From Neisseriaceae bacterium (GTDB lineage Bacteria > Pseudomonadota > Gammaproteobacteria > Burkholderiales > Neisseriaceae): 8,185 nucleotides of DNA. A program made the translations under genes and the position numbers. Of the stretch, positions 1-6,909 are shown in pieces. Every line of letters starts with the position of its first letter. Within the stretch, counting starts at the first letter, position 1. The stretch covers positions 1 through 8,185 of the forward strand of contig JASLDB010000158.1 in assembly GCA_030151665.1 (NCBI GenBank), given 5' to 3'. The notes below the pieces were generated by a model. That model was given only the letters and a program-made list of their open reading frames with translations, searched no databases and was not told the origin of the DNA.

Positions 1-377
1 ATCGTAATTCTAACCGTAAGTTGAATCGCACTAGTAGTCACCGTACTGCTATGTTGCGTAACATGGCCAACTCTTTGTTGACCCATGAAACTATCGTAAC
101 AACTTTGCCTAAAGCCAAAGAACTTCGCCGTGTTGCTGAGCCTTTGATCACTTTGGGTAAAAAACCTTCATTGGCTAATCGTCGTTTGGCATTTGACCGC
201 ACTCGTGATCGCGATGTTGTTGTTAAATTGTTTGACGAATTAGGTCCACGCTTTGCTGCTCGCAATGGCGGTTATGTTCGCATTTTGAAATGTGGCTTCC
301 GTCAAGGTGACAATGCTCCTATGGCATTGGTTGAGCTTGTAGATCGTGCTCCTGAGGCTGTTGAAGCTGCAGAATAA
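1..377 (+). CDS. rplQ: 50S ribosomal protein L17 (5' end cut by window edge)
   Basis: This is a structural protein of the large ribosomal subunit. The reading frame enters at base 3 (codon CGT) and continues as R-N-S-N-R-K-L-N-R-T-S-S-H-R, the hallmark N-terminus of bacterial L17. Only about three codons (Met-Arg-His) are missing on the left. The TTG at 21 is an internal Leu codon, not the start. The conserved stretches MLRNMANSLLTHE and TTLPKAKELR follow, and FAARNGGYVRILK lies near the end. The complete protein would be about 127 residues, the usual L17 length. Two TAA stops lie in tandem (375-380), followed by a small hairpin (AATAAC/GTTATT, 376-390) and then a strong terminator. In most proteobacteria rplQ is the last gene of the rpoA (alpha) operon, which agrees with the terminator here. 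Identification is essentially certain. Confidence 0.98.
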   Translation, partial: RNSNRKLNRTSSHRTAMLRNMANSLLTHETIVTTLPKAKELRRVAEPLITLGKKPSLANRRLAFDRTRDRDVVVKLFDELGPRFAARNGGYVRILKCGFRQGDNAPMALVELVDRAPEAVEAAE

Positions 378-396
378 TAACTTCGTTATTATGTCG

Positions 397-429
397 AGAA
401 AAGCCAGCCTATGGGTTGGCTTTTCTTTT
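397..429 (+). terminator. Rho-independent terminator of the rplQ operon
   Basis: The arms GAAAAGCCAGCC (398-409) and GGTTGGCTTTTC (414-425) pair over 12 positions with a single G-T wobble around a four-base TATG loop. They are followed by TTTT (426-429). A tract of A residues on the 5' side mirrors the T-rich 3' side. The element lies 20 bases after the second rplQ stop and closes the ribosomal protein operon. Confidence 0.93.
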
Positions 430-474
430 ATTCTCCTTTCCTAACTGTTGTGCGGCCCATTCAAAGGATAGATT

Positions 475-864
475 ATGTTTAAAAAAGCAATTCTTTTGGT
501 TGTCGGTATCGGTTTTTCTGTTGTTGTTCAAGCGCGTGTATTGCCCAAGAATTTATTGGTTGGGGTCTACAAATCAGGTGCTTACCCTGAGATTGTTATT
601 GTCAAAGATACACCTCATTTAACGGTTAAAAAAGCATTGACCTTGGGCTTAAGTAATACGAAAAAAACAATCTATTTACCTGTTTCGATTCGTATTCGTG
701 ATGAAAATAACCGATATATTACATGGGGCCGCTTGCCACTTCATTTGAATAAAGCCATTGCTGTAGATGCTGATGAAAATGGCAATGCCAAAATGATTTG
801 GATCTTGACGCCTAGTGAGCGAGCAGAACAGTTGGAATTGGCCAAAGAACGAGCCAATCACTGA
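475..864 (+). CDS. Small exported protein of unknown function
   Basis: I do not recognise this 129-residue protein. The N-terminus is a clear signal peptide: MFKK, then a hydrophobic core (about residues 5-17), then a likely signal peptidase I site after V-Q-A at residue 20, just before R-V-L-P. There is no lipobox cysteine, and in fact no cysteine at all. The mature part, about 109 residues, is rich in short beta-prone stretches (PEIVIVKD, KKTIYLPVSIRIRDENN, MIWILTP) and ends in a charged, probably helical tail (SERAEQLELAKERANH). It is most likely a soluble periplasmic or loosely envelope-associated protein. The ATG at 475 has a good ribosome binding site, AAAGGA (463-468), six bases upstream. 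The gene begins after the rplQ terminator, so it should have its own promoter, although I see no convincing -35/-10 pair in 430-462. The stop lies 22 bases before the chosen miaB start, so the two are probably co-transcribed. Function unknown. Confidence 0.85.
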   Translation: MFKKAILLVVGIGFSVVVQARVLPKNLLVGVYKSGAYPEIVIVKDTPHLTVKKALTLGLSNTKKTIYLPVSIRIRDENNRYITWGRLPLHLNKAIAVDADENGNAKMIWILTPSERAEQLELAKERANH

Positions 865-886
865 AATAATCGAAAGATTAATGAGC

Positions 887-2227
887 ATGAAAAAAGTATA
901 TATTCGCACTTTCGGCTGTCAGATGAATGAATACGATTCTGATAAAATGCTTTCTGTTTTGGCTGAAGGCGACGAGTTAGAACAAACCACAGAACCTGAA
1001 GATGCTGACATTATTCTGTTCAACACTTGCAGTGTGCGTGAAAAAGCGCAAGAAAAAGTGTTTTCAGATTTGGGTCGTGTGAAAGATTTAAAGAAAAAGA
1101 ACCCCAATTTAATTATTGGTGTGGGTGGTTGTGTGGCTTCACAAGAAGGTGAAACGATTGTTAAACGTGCGCCTTATGTGGATGTTGTTTTTGGACCACA
1201 AACCTTGCACCGATTACCTCAATTGATTGAAGAGAAAAAAGAATCAGGCAAGCCACAAGTGGATATTTCTTTTCCTGAAATTGAGAAGTTTGATCACTTG
1301 CCACCAGCACGCGTCGAAGGTGGGGCAGCATTTATTTCCATCATGGAAGGTTGCTCAAAATATTGTAGCTTCTGTGTGGTACCTTATACCCGTGGCGAAG
1401 AGTTCTCACGGCCTTTGTCGGATGTGTTGACGGAATTAATGACATTAATCCAACAAGGTGTAAAAGAGATCAATTTATTGGGTCAAAATGTGAATGCCTA
1501 CCGTGGTGAAATGGAAGATGGTGAGATTTGTGATTTTGCCATGTTGTTGCGCATTATCCATGAGATTCCTGAGTTAGAGCGCATTCGCTTTACCACAAGC
1601 CATCCTCGTGAATTTAATCAGCGTATCATTGATTGTTTCCGTGATTTGCCCAAGTTAACGTCACACTTGCACTTGCCTGTTCAATCAGGCTCTGACCGAG
1701 TGTTGTCGGCGATGAAGCGCGGTTATACGGCCTTGGAATACAAATCTATTATTCGCAAATTGCGCCAGTATCGCCCAGATTTGTGCTTGAGTTCTGATTT
1801 TATTGTGGGCTTTCCAGGTGAAACAGAAGCCGAGTTTGAACAAACTTTGAAATTGGTAAAAGATGTGGCTTTTGATTTGAGCTATGTGTTTATTTATAGT
1901 GCTCGCCCTGGTACGCCAGCAGCGAACTTACCAGATGAAACACCACACGAAGAAAAAGTACGTCGCCTTGAAGCCTTAAATGAGGTGATTGAGGCAGAAA
2001 CCACACGCATTAACCATACTATGGTGGGTACGGTGCAGCGTTGTTTGGTGACGGGTGTGTCTAAAAAAGACCCAACACAAATGCAGGCACGGACAGAAAA
2101 TAACCGTGTGGTTAATTTTGTTGGCAATCCACGTTTGATGAATCACATGGTTGACTTGAAAATTACCGATGCATTTACTTTCTCACTGCGTGGTGAAATG
2201 GTAACAAGCGATAGCGAAGCAGTATAA
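887..2227 (+). CDS. miaB: tRNA-2-methylthio-N6-isopentenyladenosine37 synthase (MiaB)
   Basis: MiaB is a radical-SAM methylthiotransferase. It adds a methylthio group to C2 of i6A37 in tRNAs that read UNN codons. From the ATG at 887 the protein has 446 residues, a normal MiaB length. The N-terminal UPF0004 domain carries the auxiliary cluster cysteines C11 (TFGCQMNEYDSDKM), C48 (FNTCSVRE) and C82 (GGCVASQEG). The radical-SAM motif CxxxCxxC is C156-C160-C163 (EGCSKYCSFCVVPYTRG). A C-terminal TRAM domain starts near residue 375 (MVGTVQRCLV) and ends at FSLRGEMV. An in-frame ATG at 881 would add Met-Ser. I prefer 887 because Neisseria MiaB, as I recall it, begins MKKV, but the weak purine stretch GAAAGA (872-877) is closer to 881, so the choice is uncertain by two codons. 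The long in-frame extension back to GTG 815 lies inside the preceding gene and is rejected. It ends in a strong terminator. Confidence 0.97.
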   Translation: MKKVYIRTFGCQMNEYDSDKMLSVLAEGDELEQTTEPEDADIILFNTCSVREKAQEKVFSDLGRVKDLKKKNPNLIIGVGGCVASQEGETIVKRAPYVDVVFGPQTLHRLPQLIEEKKESGKPQVDISFPEIEKFDHLPPARVEGGAAFISIMEGCSKYCSFCVVPYTRGEEFSRPLSDVLTELMTLIQQGVKEINLLGQNVNAYRGEMEDGEICDFAMLLRIIHEIPELERIRFTTSHPREFNQRIIDCFRDLPKLTSHLHLPVQSGSDRVLSAMKRGYTALEYKSIIRKLRQYRPDLCLSSDFIVGFPGETEAEFEQTLKLVKDVAFDLSYVFIYSARPGTPAANLPDETPHEEKVRRLEALNEVIEAETTRINHTMVGTVQRCLVTGVSKKDPTQMQARTENNRVVNFVGNPRLMNHMVDLKITDAFTFSLRGEMVTSDSEAV

Positions 2228-2243
2228 ACACGATGACACCATG

Positions 2244-2268
2244 AAAAGCACCTTTAGGGTGCTTTTTT
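2244..2268 (+). terminator. Rho-independent terminator after miaB
   Basis: The arms AAAAGCACC (2244-2252) and GGTGCTTTT (2258-2266) pair perfectly over nine bases around a five-base loop, and the T-run continues to 2268. It lies 17 bases past the miaB stop and separates miaB from the membrane protein gene at 2292, which therefore needs its own promoter or readthrough. Confidence 0.92.
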
Positions 2269-2291
2269 AATTGAATCGATAAGGATGAGCG

Positions 2292-2765
2292 TTGGAATAC
2301 CATTTTTATGCAAGGCGCAGCAAGGCCTTGGTTTGGGGGATGCTGTTATTGTTGCTAACAGTATTCTGTCTGTATTTGGGTTGGCAGATGATTATTCATG
2401 ATTTTGCATGGGCTGATGGTTTTTCTAATCCCAGTCTTTGGTTGTGCATGCCATTGTTAATCGTGGCTTATGTTTTTTTTAGTGTCGCTTGGCGGCTGGT
2501 ATTTGAGGCCAAACCTGTATTGAGTATCGTGGACAATGTATTGAGTGTGCCGTGTTTATATGGATCGCATTGCCAAGCTGTGAATTTGCCTTTGTCAGCT
2601 ATTCATTCGGTGAGTATGGTCAATATGGACAAACGAGGTACTCAACAAGGGTTGCGTTTGGTCTTGGCAAGTGGTGAAGTGAAAAACTTGCCAGCAGTGA
2701 TGCGCTTATTAAGCTTGGGTGATTTAGAAAAACTGCAGCGTATTATTGAAACGAATACTGTCTAA
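2292..2765 (+). CDS. Two-helix membrane protein with soluble C-terminal domain, STM3941-like (tentative)
   Basis: This 157-residue protein has two predicted transmembrane helices, about residues 12-35 (VWGMLLLLLTVFCLYLGW core) and 49-71 (LWLCMPLLIVAYVFFSVAW core). They are joined by a short loop, and a cytoplasmic or periplasmic domain of about 85 residues follows. That domain alternates short beta-like strands (VLSIVDNVLSV, AVNLPLSAIHSVSMV, GLRLVLASGEVKNLP) and ends with a helix (GDLEKLQRIIE). This resembles bacterial PH-like domains and the poorly characterised STM3941 family, but I assign it only by pattern. The start is TTG 2292: a strong Shine-Dalgarno AAGGA (2281-2285) sits six bases upstream, and the first in-frame ATG (2340) would fall inside helix 1. 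The ATG at 2285 is out of frame. It lies between two terminators, so it is probably monocistronic. Function unknown. Confidence 0.85.
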   Translation: MEYHFYARRSKALVWGMLLLLLTVFCLYLGWQMIIHDFAWADGFSNPSLWLCMPLLIVAYVFFSVAWRLVFEAKPVLSIVDNVLSVPCLYGSHCQAVNLPLSAIHSVSMVNMDKRGTQQGLRLVLASGEVKNLPAVMRLLSLGDLEKLQRIIETNTV

Positions 2766-2775
2766 TATTGTATGA

Positions 2776-2810
2776 AAAAAGCTGCTAAGTATCATGCTGA
2801 GCAGCTTTTT
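2776..2810. terminator. Bidirectional terminator between convergent genes
   Basis: The arms AAAAAGCTGCT (2776-2786) and AGCAGCTTTTT (2800-2810) pair perfectly over 11 bases around a 13-base loop. Because one arm begins with an A-run and the other ends with a T-run, the hairpin has a 3' U-tract in either direction. It starts 10 bases after the stop of the plus-strand membrane protein and ends 10 bases from the stop of minus-strand pyrD, so it can end both transcripts. Confidence 0.92.
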
Positions 2811-2820
2811 GGGTGTTAGC

Positions 2821-3846
2821 TTATTTGAATAAAGGCTGACATGCTTTGATGCTGTCAGCAATGAGTTTGGGGCCTTGGTAAATCATGCCACTGTATAATT
2901 GTACTGCTTTGGCACCCAATTTAATTTTTTTGGCAGCATCTTGTCCTGAAGAAATACCACCTACACCGATGACAGGAATTTTATTGTCTAGCGCTTGGGT
3001 TAGTTGTGCCAAAACACGATTACTGGGTTCTTTGTCAGGTGCTCCAGATAAACCACCTGCTTCGTTTGCCAAAGGGTGATTGCCCAATGAGGTTTTATCA
3101 ATGGTGGTATTGGTGGCGATGACGCCATCAATTTCAGTTTGCAAGGTGACTTGTGCAACAGCGGCAATACCAGCATCATCCAAATCAGGGGCGATTTTCA
3201 CCGCCAGTGGTACATAGCGTCCATGCTGGCTAGACAATTGAGCTTGGCGATTTTTTAACGTGCTCAATAATTTAAATAGTTCATCCTCACCTTGCAATGC
3301 ACGTAAGTTCTTGGTATTGGGTGACGAAATATTGATGGTGATATAGCTGGCGTAAGCATAGGCTTTGTCCAAACAAATCAAATAATCATCCACAGCATTT
3401 TCAATCGGGGTGACGGCATTTTTACCAATGTTAATGCCCAAAATACCTTTGAACTGACTTTTTTCAATATTGGCAATCATGGCATCAATGCCATCGTTAT
3501 TGAAACCCATGCGATTGATAATGGCTTGGTGCTCAGGCAAGCGAAATAGGCGTGGTTTGGGGTTGCCATCCTGCGGTTTAGGGGTGATGGTGCCCACTTC
3601 AATAAAGCCAAAACCCAGAGCAGATAAGGCGTTGATGTAAGCGCCGTTTTTATCCAAACCAGCAGCCAAGCCAACAGGGTTGGGTAAGTGCATGCCCATT
3701 AATTGACAAGGAACTTGTGGAGCATCAAATTTTAACAAGCCAGATAAGCCGAATTTGTGGGCTTTATCCATGCCATCTAAGGCGAGGTGATGCGCTTTTT
3801 CCGCATCCATGCTGAACATTATTTTTTGCAATAGGGAGTAAATCAT
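2821..3846 (-). CDS. pyrD: Dihydroorotate dehydrogenase (quinone), class 2
   Basis: PyrD oxidises dihydroorotate to orotate in de novo pyrimidine synthesis. It uses FMN and passes electrons to membrane quinones. From ATG 3846 the protein has 341 residues (E. coli PyrD has 336). The N-terminal helical part typical of membrane-associated class 2 enzymes (MIYSLLQKIMFSMDAEKAHH) precedes the barrel. Recognisable motifs are NPVGLAAGLDKNG (56-68), FIEVGTITPKPQDGNPKPRL (81-100), INRMGFNN (110-117), INISSPNT (171-178) with the class 2 catalytic serine at S175, LAVKIAPDL, ATNTT, GGLSGAP and PVIGVGGISSG. An extension of eight residues to a TTG at 3870 is possible but does not match the family N-terminus. 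No strong ribosome binding site is visible before either start. The gene follows a minus-strand terminator below sppA, so it probably has its own promoter, which I could not place. Confidence 0.97.
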   Translation of the reverse strand: MIYSLLQKIMFSMDAEKAHHLALDGMDKAHKFGLSGLLKFDAPQVPCQLMGMHLPNPVGLAAGLDKNGAYINALSALGFGFIEVGTITPKPQDGNPKPRLFRLPEHQAIINRMGFNNDGIDAMIANIEKSQFKGILGINIGKNAVTPIENAVDDYLICLDKAYAYASYITINISSPNTKNLRALQGEDELFKLLSTLKNRQAQLSSQHGRYVPLAVKIAPDLDDAGIAAVAQVTLQTEIDGVIATNTTIDKTSLGNHPLANEAGGLSGAPDKEPSNRVLAQLTQALDNKIPVIGVGGISSGQDAAKKIKLGAKAVQLYSGMIYQGPKLIADSIKACQPLFK

Positions 3847-3870
3847 GGTGTGTATTTCTGTGCTAATCAA

Positions 3871-3905
3871 TTTTTAAAAAGGGCTGCAATCAATGTGCAG
3901 CCCTT
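3871..3905 (-). terminator. Rho-independent terminator of the rluC-HAD-sppA operon
   Basis: The arms AAGGGCTGCA (3879-3888) and TGCAGCCCTT (3896-3905) form a perfect ten-base stem with a seven-base loop. Read on the minus strand, the stem is followed by TTTAAAAA, giving a CCCTTTTT end. It begins six bases after the sppA stop, which makes it the natural end of that operon. The first T-run lies only about 30 bases before the pyrD ATG, so the element sits inside the short sppA-pyrD spacer. Confidence 0.85.
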
Positions 3906-3910
3906 GGATA

Positions 3911-4888
3911 TTACCAACTAAATTCGTCAAAACTTTTGATGCCTTGTTTGACTTCAGCGCCAAATTTTCGACCAAATGTCTTGGAGAAATCATCTTCTAC
4001 TGTGTAGTCGACCATTTCAGGTGCTTTGATAATCTCACGAGCGACGCTGTAAGTGCTACCGAAATCATCAATTAAGCCCACTTTTTTTGCTTCATTACCA
4101 GTGTAAACACGGCCACTGAAAAGATCTGGATTTTTTACCGCATCAAGGCGCTTGCCTCGACCAGTTTGTACAGCTGTGATGAATTGCTGGTGAATGTCAT
4201 CTAACATGCCTTGCCAGATTTTTTCTTGTTCAGGGTTTTCAGGTGAGAATGGGTCACCCATGCCTTTATTGCCACCGGCTGTTTTCATGCGGCGTTCAAT
4301 ACCCATTTTTTCCATTAAGCCCGTAAAACCAAAGCCACCTGAAATCACGCCAATGCTACCAACCATACTGGCTGGGTTGGCGTAGATCTTGTCAGCGGCA
4401 CTGGCAATAAAGTAGCAACCAGAGGCACAAACGTCTTCAGCCACCACATACAATGGAATTTTTTTGTCCTTGTTTTTTTCTTTTAAACGGCGGATTTCAT
4501 CGAATGCCACACTGGAAATCACAGGCGATCCACCAGGGCTATTGGCACGGATAATAATCCCTTTGACTTTTGGGTTGTCATAAGCGGCTTCTAAGCCTTT
4601 GATTAACTTATTGGCATTGTCATTGTAGCTGTCGATTGTGCCATCAAGAGCCACAATGGCCGTGTGATTGCCTTTGGCTGCGGATAAGTTTTTATCACTA
4701 CCAATACTGGTAATGATTAAAACAATCACCACAAGCCAAAGCAGGCGTTTGACCCAGCGCCAAATTTTGTCATAGCGTTGTTCTTTATAAACTTGCATTA
4801 AAAGTTTTTCTAGCATATTGCGTTCCCAGTTTTCAGGGTTATCGCCTTGTGCATCAACATACTCGCCATTGCTGCGTTTGATTTTCAT
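3911..4888 (-). CDS. sppA: Signal peptide peptidase SppA, short (36K) type, family S49
   Basis: This is a membrane-anchored serine protease thought to degrade cleaved signal peptides in the membrane. The 325-residue protein has a cytoplasmic N-terminus, one transmembrane helix (about 46-63, VKRLLWLVVIVLIITSIG) and one S49 domain, so it is the short form rather than the double-length E. coli protein. Family landmarks are IIIRANSPGGSP (111-122), VCASGCYFIASAADKIYANP (153-172) with the probable nucleophile S156, and SMVGSIGV (174-181). The probable general-base lysine is K208 in AGGNKGMGDPFS. The S-to-K spacing of 52 equals that of the B. subtilis enzyme (S147/K199, from memory). The catalytic dyad appears intact. 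The ATG at 4888 has a Shine-Dalgarno AAGGT just upstream on the minus strand. The gap to the upstream HAD gene is 30 bases without a terminator, so it is part of the same operon. Confidence 0.95.
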   Translation of the reverse strand: MKIKRSNGEYVDAQGDNPENWERNMLEKLLMQVYKEQRYDKIWRWVKRLLWLVVIVLIITSIGSDKNLSAAKGNHTAIVALDGTIDSYNDNANKLIKGLEAAYDNPKVKGIIIRANSPGGSPVISSVAFDEIRRLKEKNKDKKIPLYVVAEDVCASGCYFIASAADKIYANPASMVGSIGVISGGFGFTGLMEKMGIERRMKTAGGNKGMGDPFSPENPEQEKIWQGMLDDIHQQFITAVQTGRGKRLDAVKNPDLFSGRVYTGNEAKKVGLIDDFGSTYSVAREIIKAPEMVDYTVEDDFSKTFGRKFGAEVKQGIKSFDEFSW

Positions 4889-4918
4889 AGTAACCTTAAT
4901 GTTATTAAAAAGGGTTAT

Positions 4919-5563
4919 TTAAGCGTAAAGCCAATCGACAAATTGGCCGAAACTGTGCTGCAAAGTGATAAATGGTGCTTCTCGTAAAATGGCTTCAGGG
5001 TGTGCACCTGTGGTCAGAGCCACTGCGTCGGCTCCTGCATTTTTGGCCATTAATAAATCATGGGTGGTATCACCAATCATCAAGACATCTTTTGGGTGAA
5101 CGCCAAGTTCATCACAAATGCTTAGAATCATTTCGGGGTGTGGCTTGGATGGGCACTCGTCTACTGTTCGTGTGGTTAACATTAAATCTTGGGTATTGGT
5201 TTCCAATAAGGCTCGGTTGAGACCTGTACGGCTTTTTCCTGTGGCCACGGTTAGCCAAAAATCATTTTTTAAGGTTGGCAGTAATTGTGTGGCATCAGAA
5301 AATAACTGATTTTTATTGTCACTGCGTAAATAATTGAGTTTGTATTGCTCGCCGACTTTGGCAATGGTTGCAGCATCAGCTTCTGGTAATAAATATTGCA
5401 TCGCTTTGTCCAGCGCCAAGCCAATAATGTGGCTGGCGGCTTCAGCACTGGGTGGTGGTAAATCGACCGCAACAAAAGCCGCTTGTACTGATTGAACAAT
5501 CTGAGCAGTTGAATCTGCTAAGGTGCCATCCCAATCAAAAATTAAAACTTTATAGGCTTTCAT
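4919..5563 (-). CDS. HAD-superfamily (subfamily IA) phosphatase, phosphoglycolate-phosphatase-like
   Basis: This is a soluble 214-residue hydrolase with all four HAD motifs. Motif I is FDWDGTLAD (nucleophile D10, acid/base D12), motif II is T108 in VATGKSR, motif III is K140 in PSKPHPEM, and motif IV is MIGDTTHD (D165, D169) for magnesium. A helical cap insert follows motif I (about residues 16-85), as in subfamily IA. The physiological substrate cannot be read from sequence; phosphoglycolate or another small phosphate ester is possible. The ATG at 5563 overlaps the end of rluC by 14 bases, suggesting translational coupling. The same rluC-HAD-sppA order occurs in Pseudomonas (PA2975-PA2973, from memory), so the association is old. 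I leave the symbol blank because true Gph orthology is not shown. Confidence 0.94.
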   Translation of the reverse strand: MKAYKVLIFDWDGTLADSTAQIVQSVQAAFVAVDLPPPSAEAASHIIGLALDKAMQYLLPEADAATIAKVGEQYKLNYLRSDNKNQLFSDATQLLPTLKNDFWLTVATGKSRTGLNRALLETNTQDLMLTTRTVDECPSKPHPEMILSICDELGVHPKDVLMIGDTTHDLLMAKNAGADAVALTTGAHPEAILREAPFITLQHSFGQFVDWLYA

Positions 5564-6533
5564 GTTTCAAACTTTCAGTAAATTGTTTGAGTTCTTTTGG
5601 CAAAGGAGCAATCAACTCCATGGCCTCGCCAGTCACTGGGTGAGGTAACGCTAGGCGGTATGCATGTAAGAACATGCGCTTTAAACCTTGCTTTTGTAAA
5701 CGCTTATTTTTACCATAATCGCCATAGCGCTCATCACCTGCAATTGGACAGTCTTGTGATTGCATGTGAACACGAATTTGATGGGTACGGCCAGTTTTTA
5801 AGTTGGCTTGCACCAAGGTTGCGTGCTGAAAATCTGCTAGAGGGCTATTGGGGGCAAAAGCAAAACGTTCCAAAACTTGAAAATGGGTGTGGGCATATTG
5901 ACCGTCTTCGCTGACACGAACCATTTTCTCTCCTTGCTGACCTTGGTATTTTAGCAAAGGCAGCTTGATGTGGCTCGATTCTTCAGGCCATTTGCCTAAA
6001 CCTAAGGCGATATACTGCTTTTGTGGTACATTTTGGCGAATCATTTCATGCAATTTGACTAAAGCTGCACGTTTTTTAGCAATCATCAATAGGCCTGATG
6101 TGTCTTTGTCGAGTCGATGCACTAATTCTAAATAGCGTGATTCAGGTCTGGCTTTTCGCAGTTGCTCAATAACGCCAAAGCTCACGCCACTGCCACCATG
6201 TACTGCGGTGCCATGCGGCTTGTTAATCACGAGTAAGGCATCGTCTTCGTAAATAATGGCAAACTCTTTGGCAGGGGTGATGGTATTGGTTTTTTCTGTT
6301 GTTTTTTCGGCAATTCGGATGGGTGGGATGCGGATAATATCGCCCATTACTAAGCGATCAGTACCTTTGCAGCGTTTTTTGTTAATGCGTACTTCGCCAG
6401 CACGAATAATGCGCTGTACGTGACTTTTGGGTACGCCTTTTAATAGCTTAAATAAGAAGTTATCTAAACGTTGACCTGCGTCATTCTCTTCAACCTGAAA
6501 ATAGTTGACTAACTCTTTGCTAATTGAAACCAT
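5550..6533 (-). CDS. rluC: 23S rRNA pseudouridine synthase RluC
   Basis: RluC converts uridines in 23S rRNA to pseudouridine; the E. coli enzyme acts at positions 955, 2504 and 2580. From ATG 6533 the protein has 327 residues (E. coli about 319). An N-terminal S4 RNA-binding domain spans about 21-75 (GQRLDNFLFKLLKGVPKSHV, GEVRINKKR, GDIIRIPPIR). The RluA-type catalytic domain has VINKPHGTAVHGG (102-114), the signature HRLDKDTSGLLMIAKK (139-154) with catalytic D142, and KTGRTHQIRVHM (246-257). The VPKS and RIPPIR segments favour RluC over RluD. A GAGGA lies about 11 bases upstream of the ATG. An in-frame extension of 22 codons to TTG 6599 is rejected because family members start near the S4 domain and it would run through the candidate promoter. 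First gene of the rluC-HAD-sppA operon, divergent from rne. Confidence 0.95.
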   Translation of the reverse strand: MVSISKELVNYFQVEENDAGQRLDNFLFKLLKGVPKSHVQRIIRAGEVRINKKRCKGTDRLVMGDIIRIPPIRIAEKTTEKTNTITPAKEFAIIYEDDALLVINKPHGTAVHGGSGVSFGVIEQLRKARPESRYLELVHRLDKDTSGLLMIAKKRAALVKLHEMIRQNVPQKQYIALGLGKWPEESSHIKLPLLKYQGQQGEKMVRVSEDGQYAHTHFQVLERFAFAPNSPLADFQHATLVQANLKTGRTHQIRVHMQSQDCPIAGDERYGDYGKNKRLQKQGLKRMFLHAYRLALPHPVTGEAMELIAPLPKELKQFTESLKHESL

Positions 6534-6555
6534 CTTGCTTATAATCCTCAAACCG

Positions 6556-6583
6556 ATTGTATTTTTGACCGACAGTGACGCAA
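6556..6583 (-). promoter_or_regulatory. Candidate sigma70 promoter of the rluC operon
   Basis: On the minus strand a TACAAT box (6561-6556, five of six matches to the -10 consensus) lies 16 bases after TTGCGT (6583-6578, three of six matches to -35). Transcription would start about 15 bases before the rluC ATG, giving a very short leader that still contains the GAGGA. The weak -35 makes this tentative. Confidence 0.35.
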
Positions 6584-6662
6584 ATAAGATGATAGACAAT
6601 GCAAGGAACCCAAATGGGTTGCTGACGTCTTAAATATTCAAATCAGTCGGAAAAGATTATGC

Positions 6663-6702
6663 TTTGAGCGCTTAGGTGTTACCTAATTAATATTGGCTCA
6701 AA
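6663..6702. other. Nested inverted repeat in the rluC-rne divergent spacer
   Basis: The outer arms TTTGAGC (6663-6669) and GCTCAAA (6696-6702) are perfect over seven bases. They enclose a second perfect palindrome, TTAGGT (6672-6677) and ACCTAA (6681-6686), with a three-base GTT spacer. The 40-base element sits in AT-rich DNA (TTAATTAATATT nearby) and is not followed by a T-run on either strand, so it is not a normal terminator. It could be a protein-binding site near the divergent promoters or an RNA hairpin; the sequence does not decide. A separate small palindrome, AACCC-AAAT-GGGTT, lies nearby at 6607-6620. Confidence 0.6.
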
Positions 6703-6782
6703 AACCATTAATTTTAACGTATTTAAGCAGTGTTTTAAACTAAACATAAAATAAACCGCACTCGAATAAGCAAGTCACCTGT

Positions 6783-6810
6783 TTTAAAGTAGCCAATTGA
6801 GACAGATAAT
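6783..6810 (+). promoter_or_regulatory. Candidate sigma70 promoter for rne
   Basis: TTTAAA (6783-6788, four of six matches to -35) and GATAAT (6805-6810, five of six to -10) are spaced by 16 bases. A start near 6817 would give a leader of about 250 bases. A weaker alternative is TAAAAT (6747-6752) with TTAAGC 18 bases upstream (leader about 310 bases). TTGACC at 6821-6826 with TAAGAC 17 bases later is a third, poorer option. None is compelling in DNA this AT-rich. Confidence 0.3.
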
Positions 6811-6909
6811 GTGATTAAGTTTGACCCCTTGGAATTCCCGTCGTAAGACATGACTTGTCATGCAGCATAATGGAATGCAGTACCAAGTTGAAAGAAGCTG
6901 GCTTAAACT

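Noticed and set aside
416..622. Open frame of 68 codons overlapping the signal peptide region
   Set aside because: It is a shadow of the exported-protein gene in another frame and begins inside the rplQ terminator.
815..886. N-terminal extension of miaB to GTG 815
   Set aside because: It lies inside the preceding exported-protein gene, encodes nothing conserved, and MiaB proteins start right at the K-V-x-I-R/K-T-x-G-C motif.
6534..6599. N-terminal extension of rluC to TTG 6599
   Set aside because: It gives 22 extra residues not expected before the S4 domain, uses a TTG start and runs through the best promoter candidate.
6607..6620. AACCC-AAAT-GGGTT palindrome as a terminator
   Set aside because: The stem is only five bases and no T-run follows on either strand.
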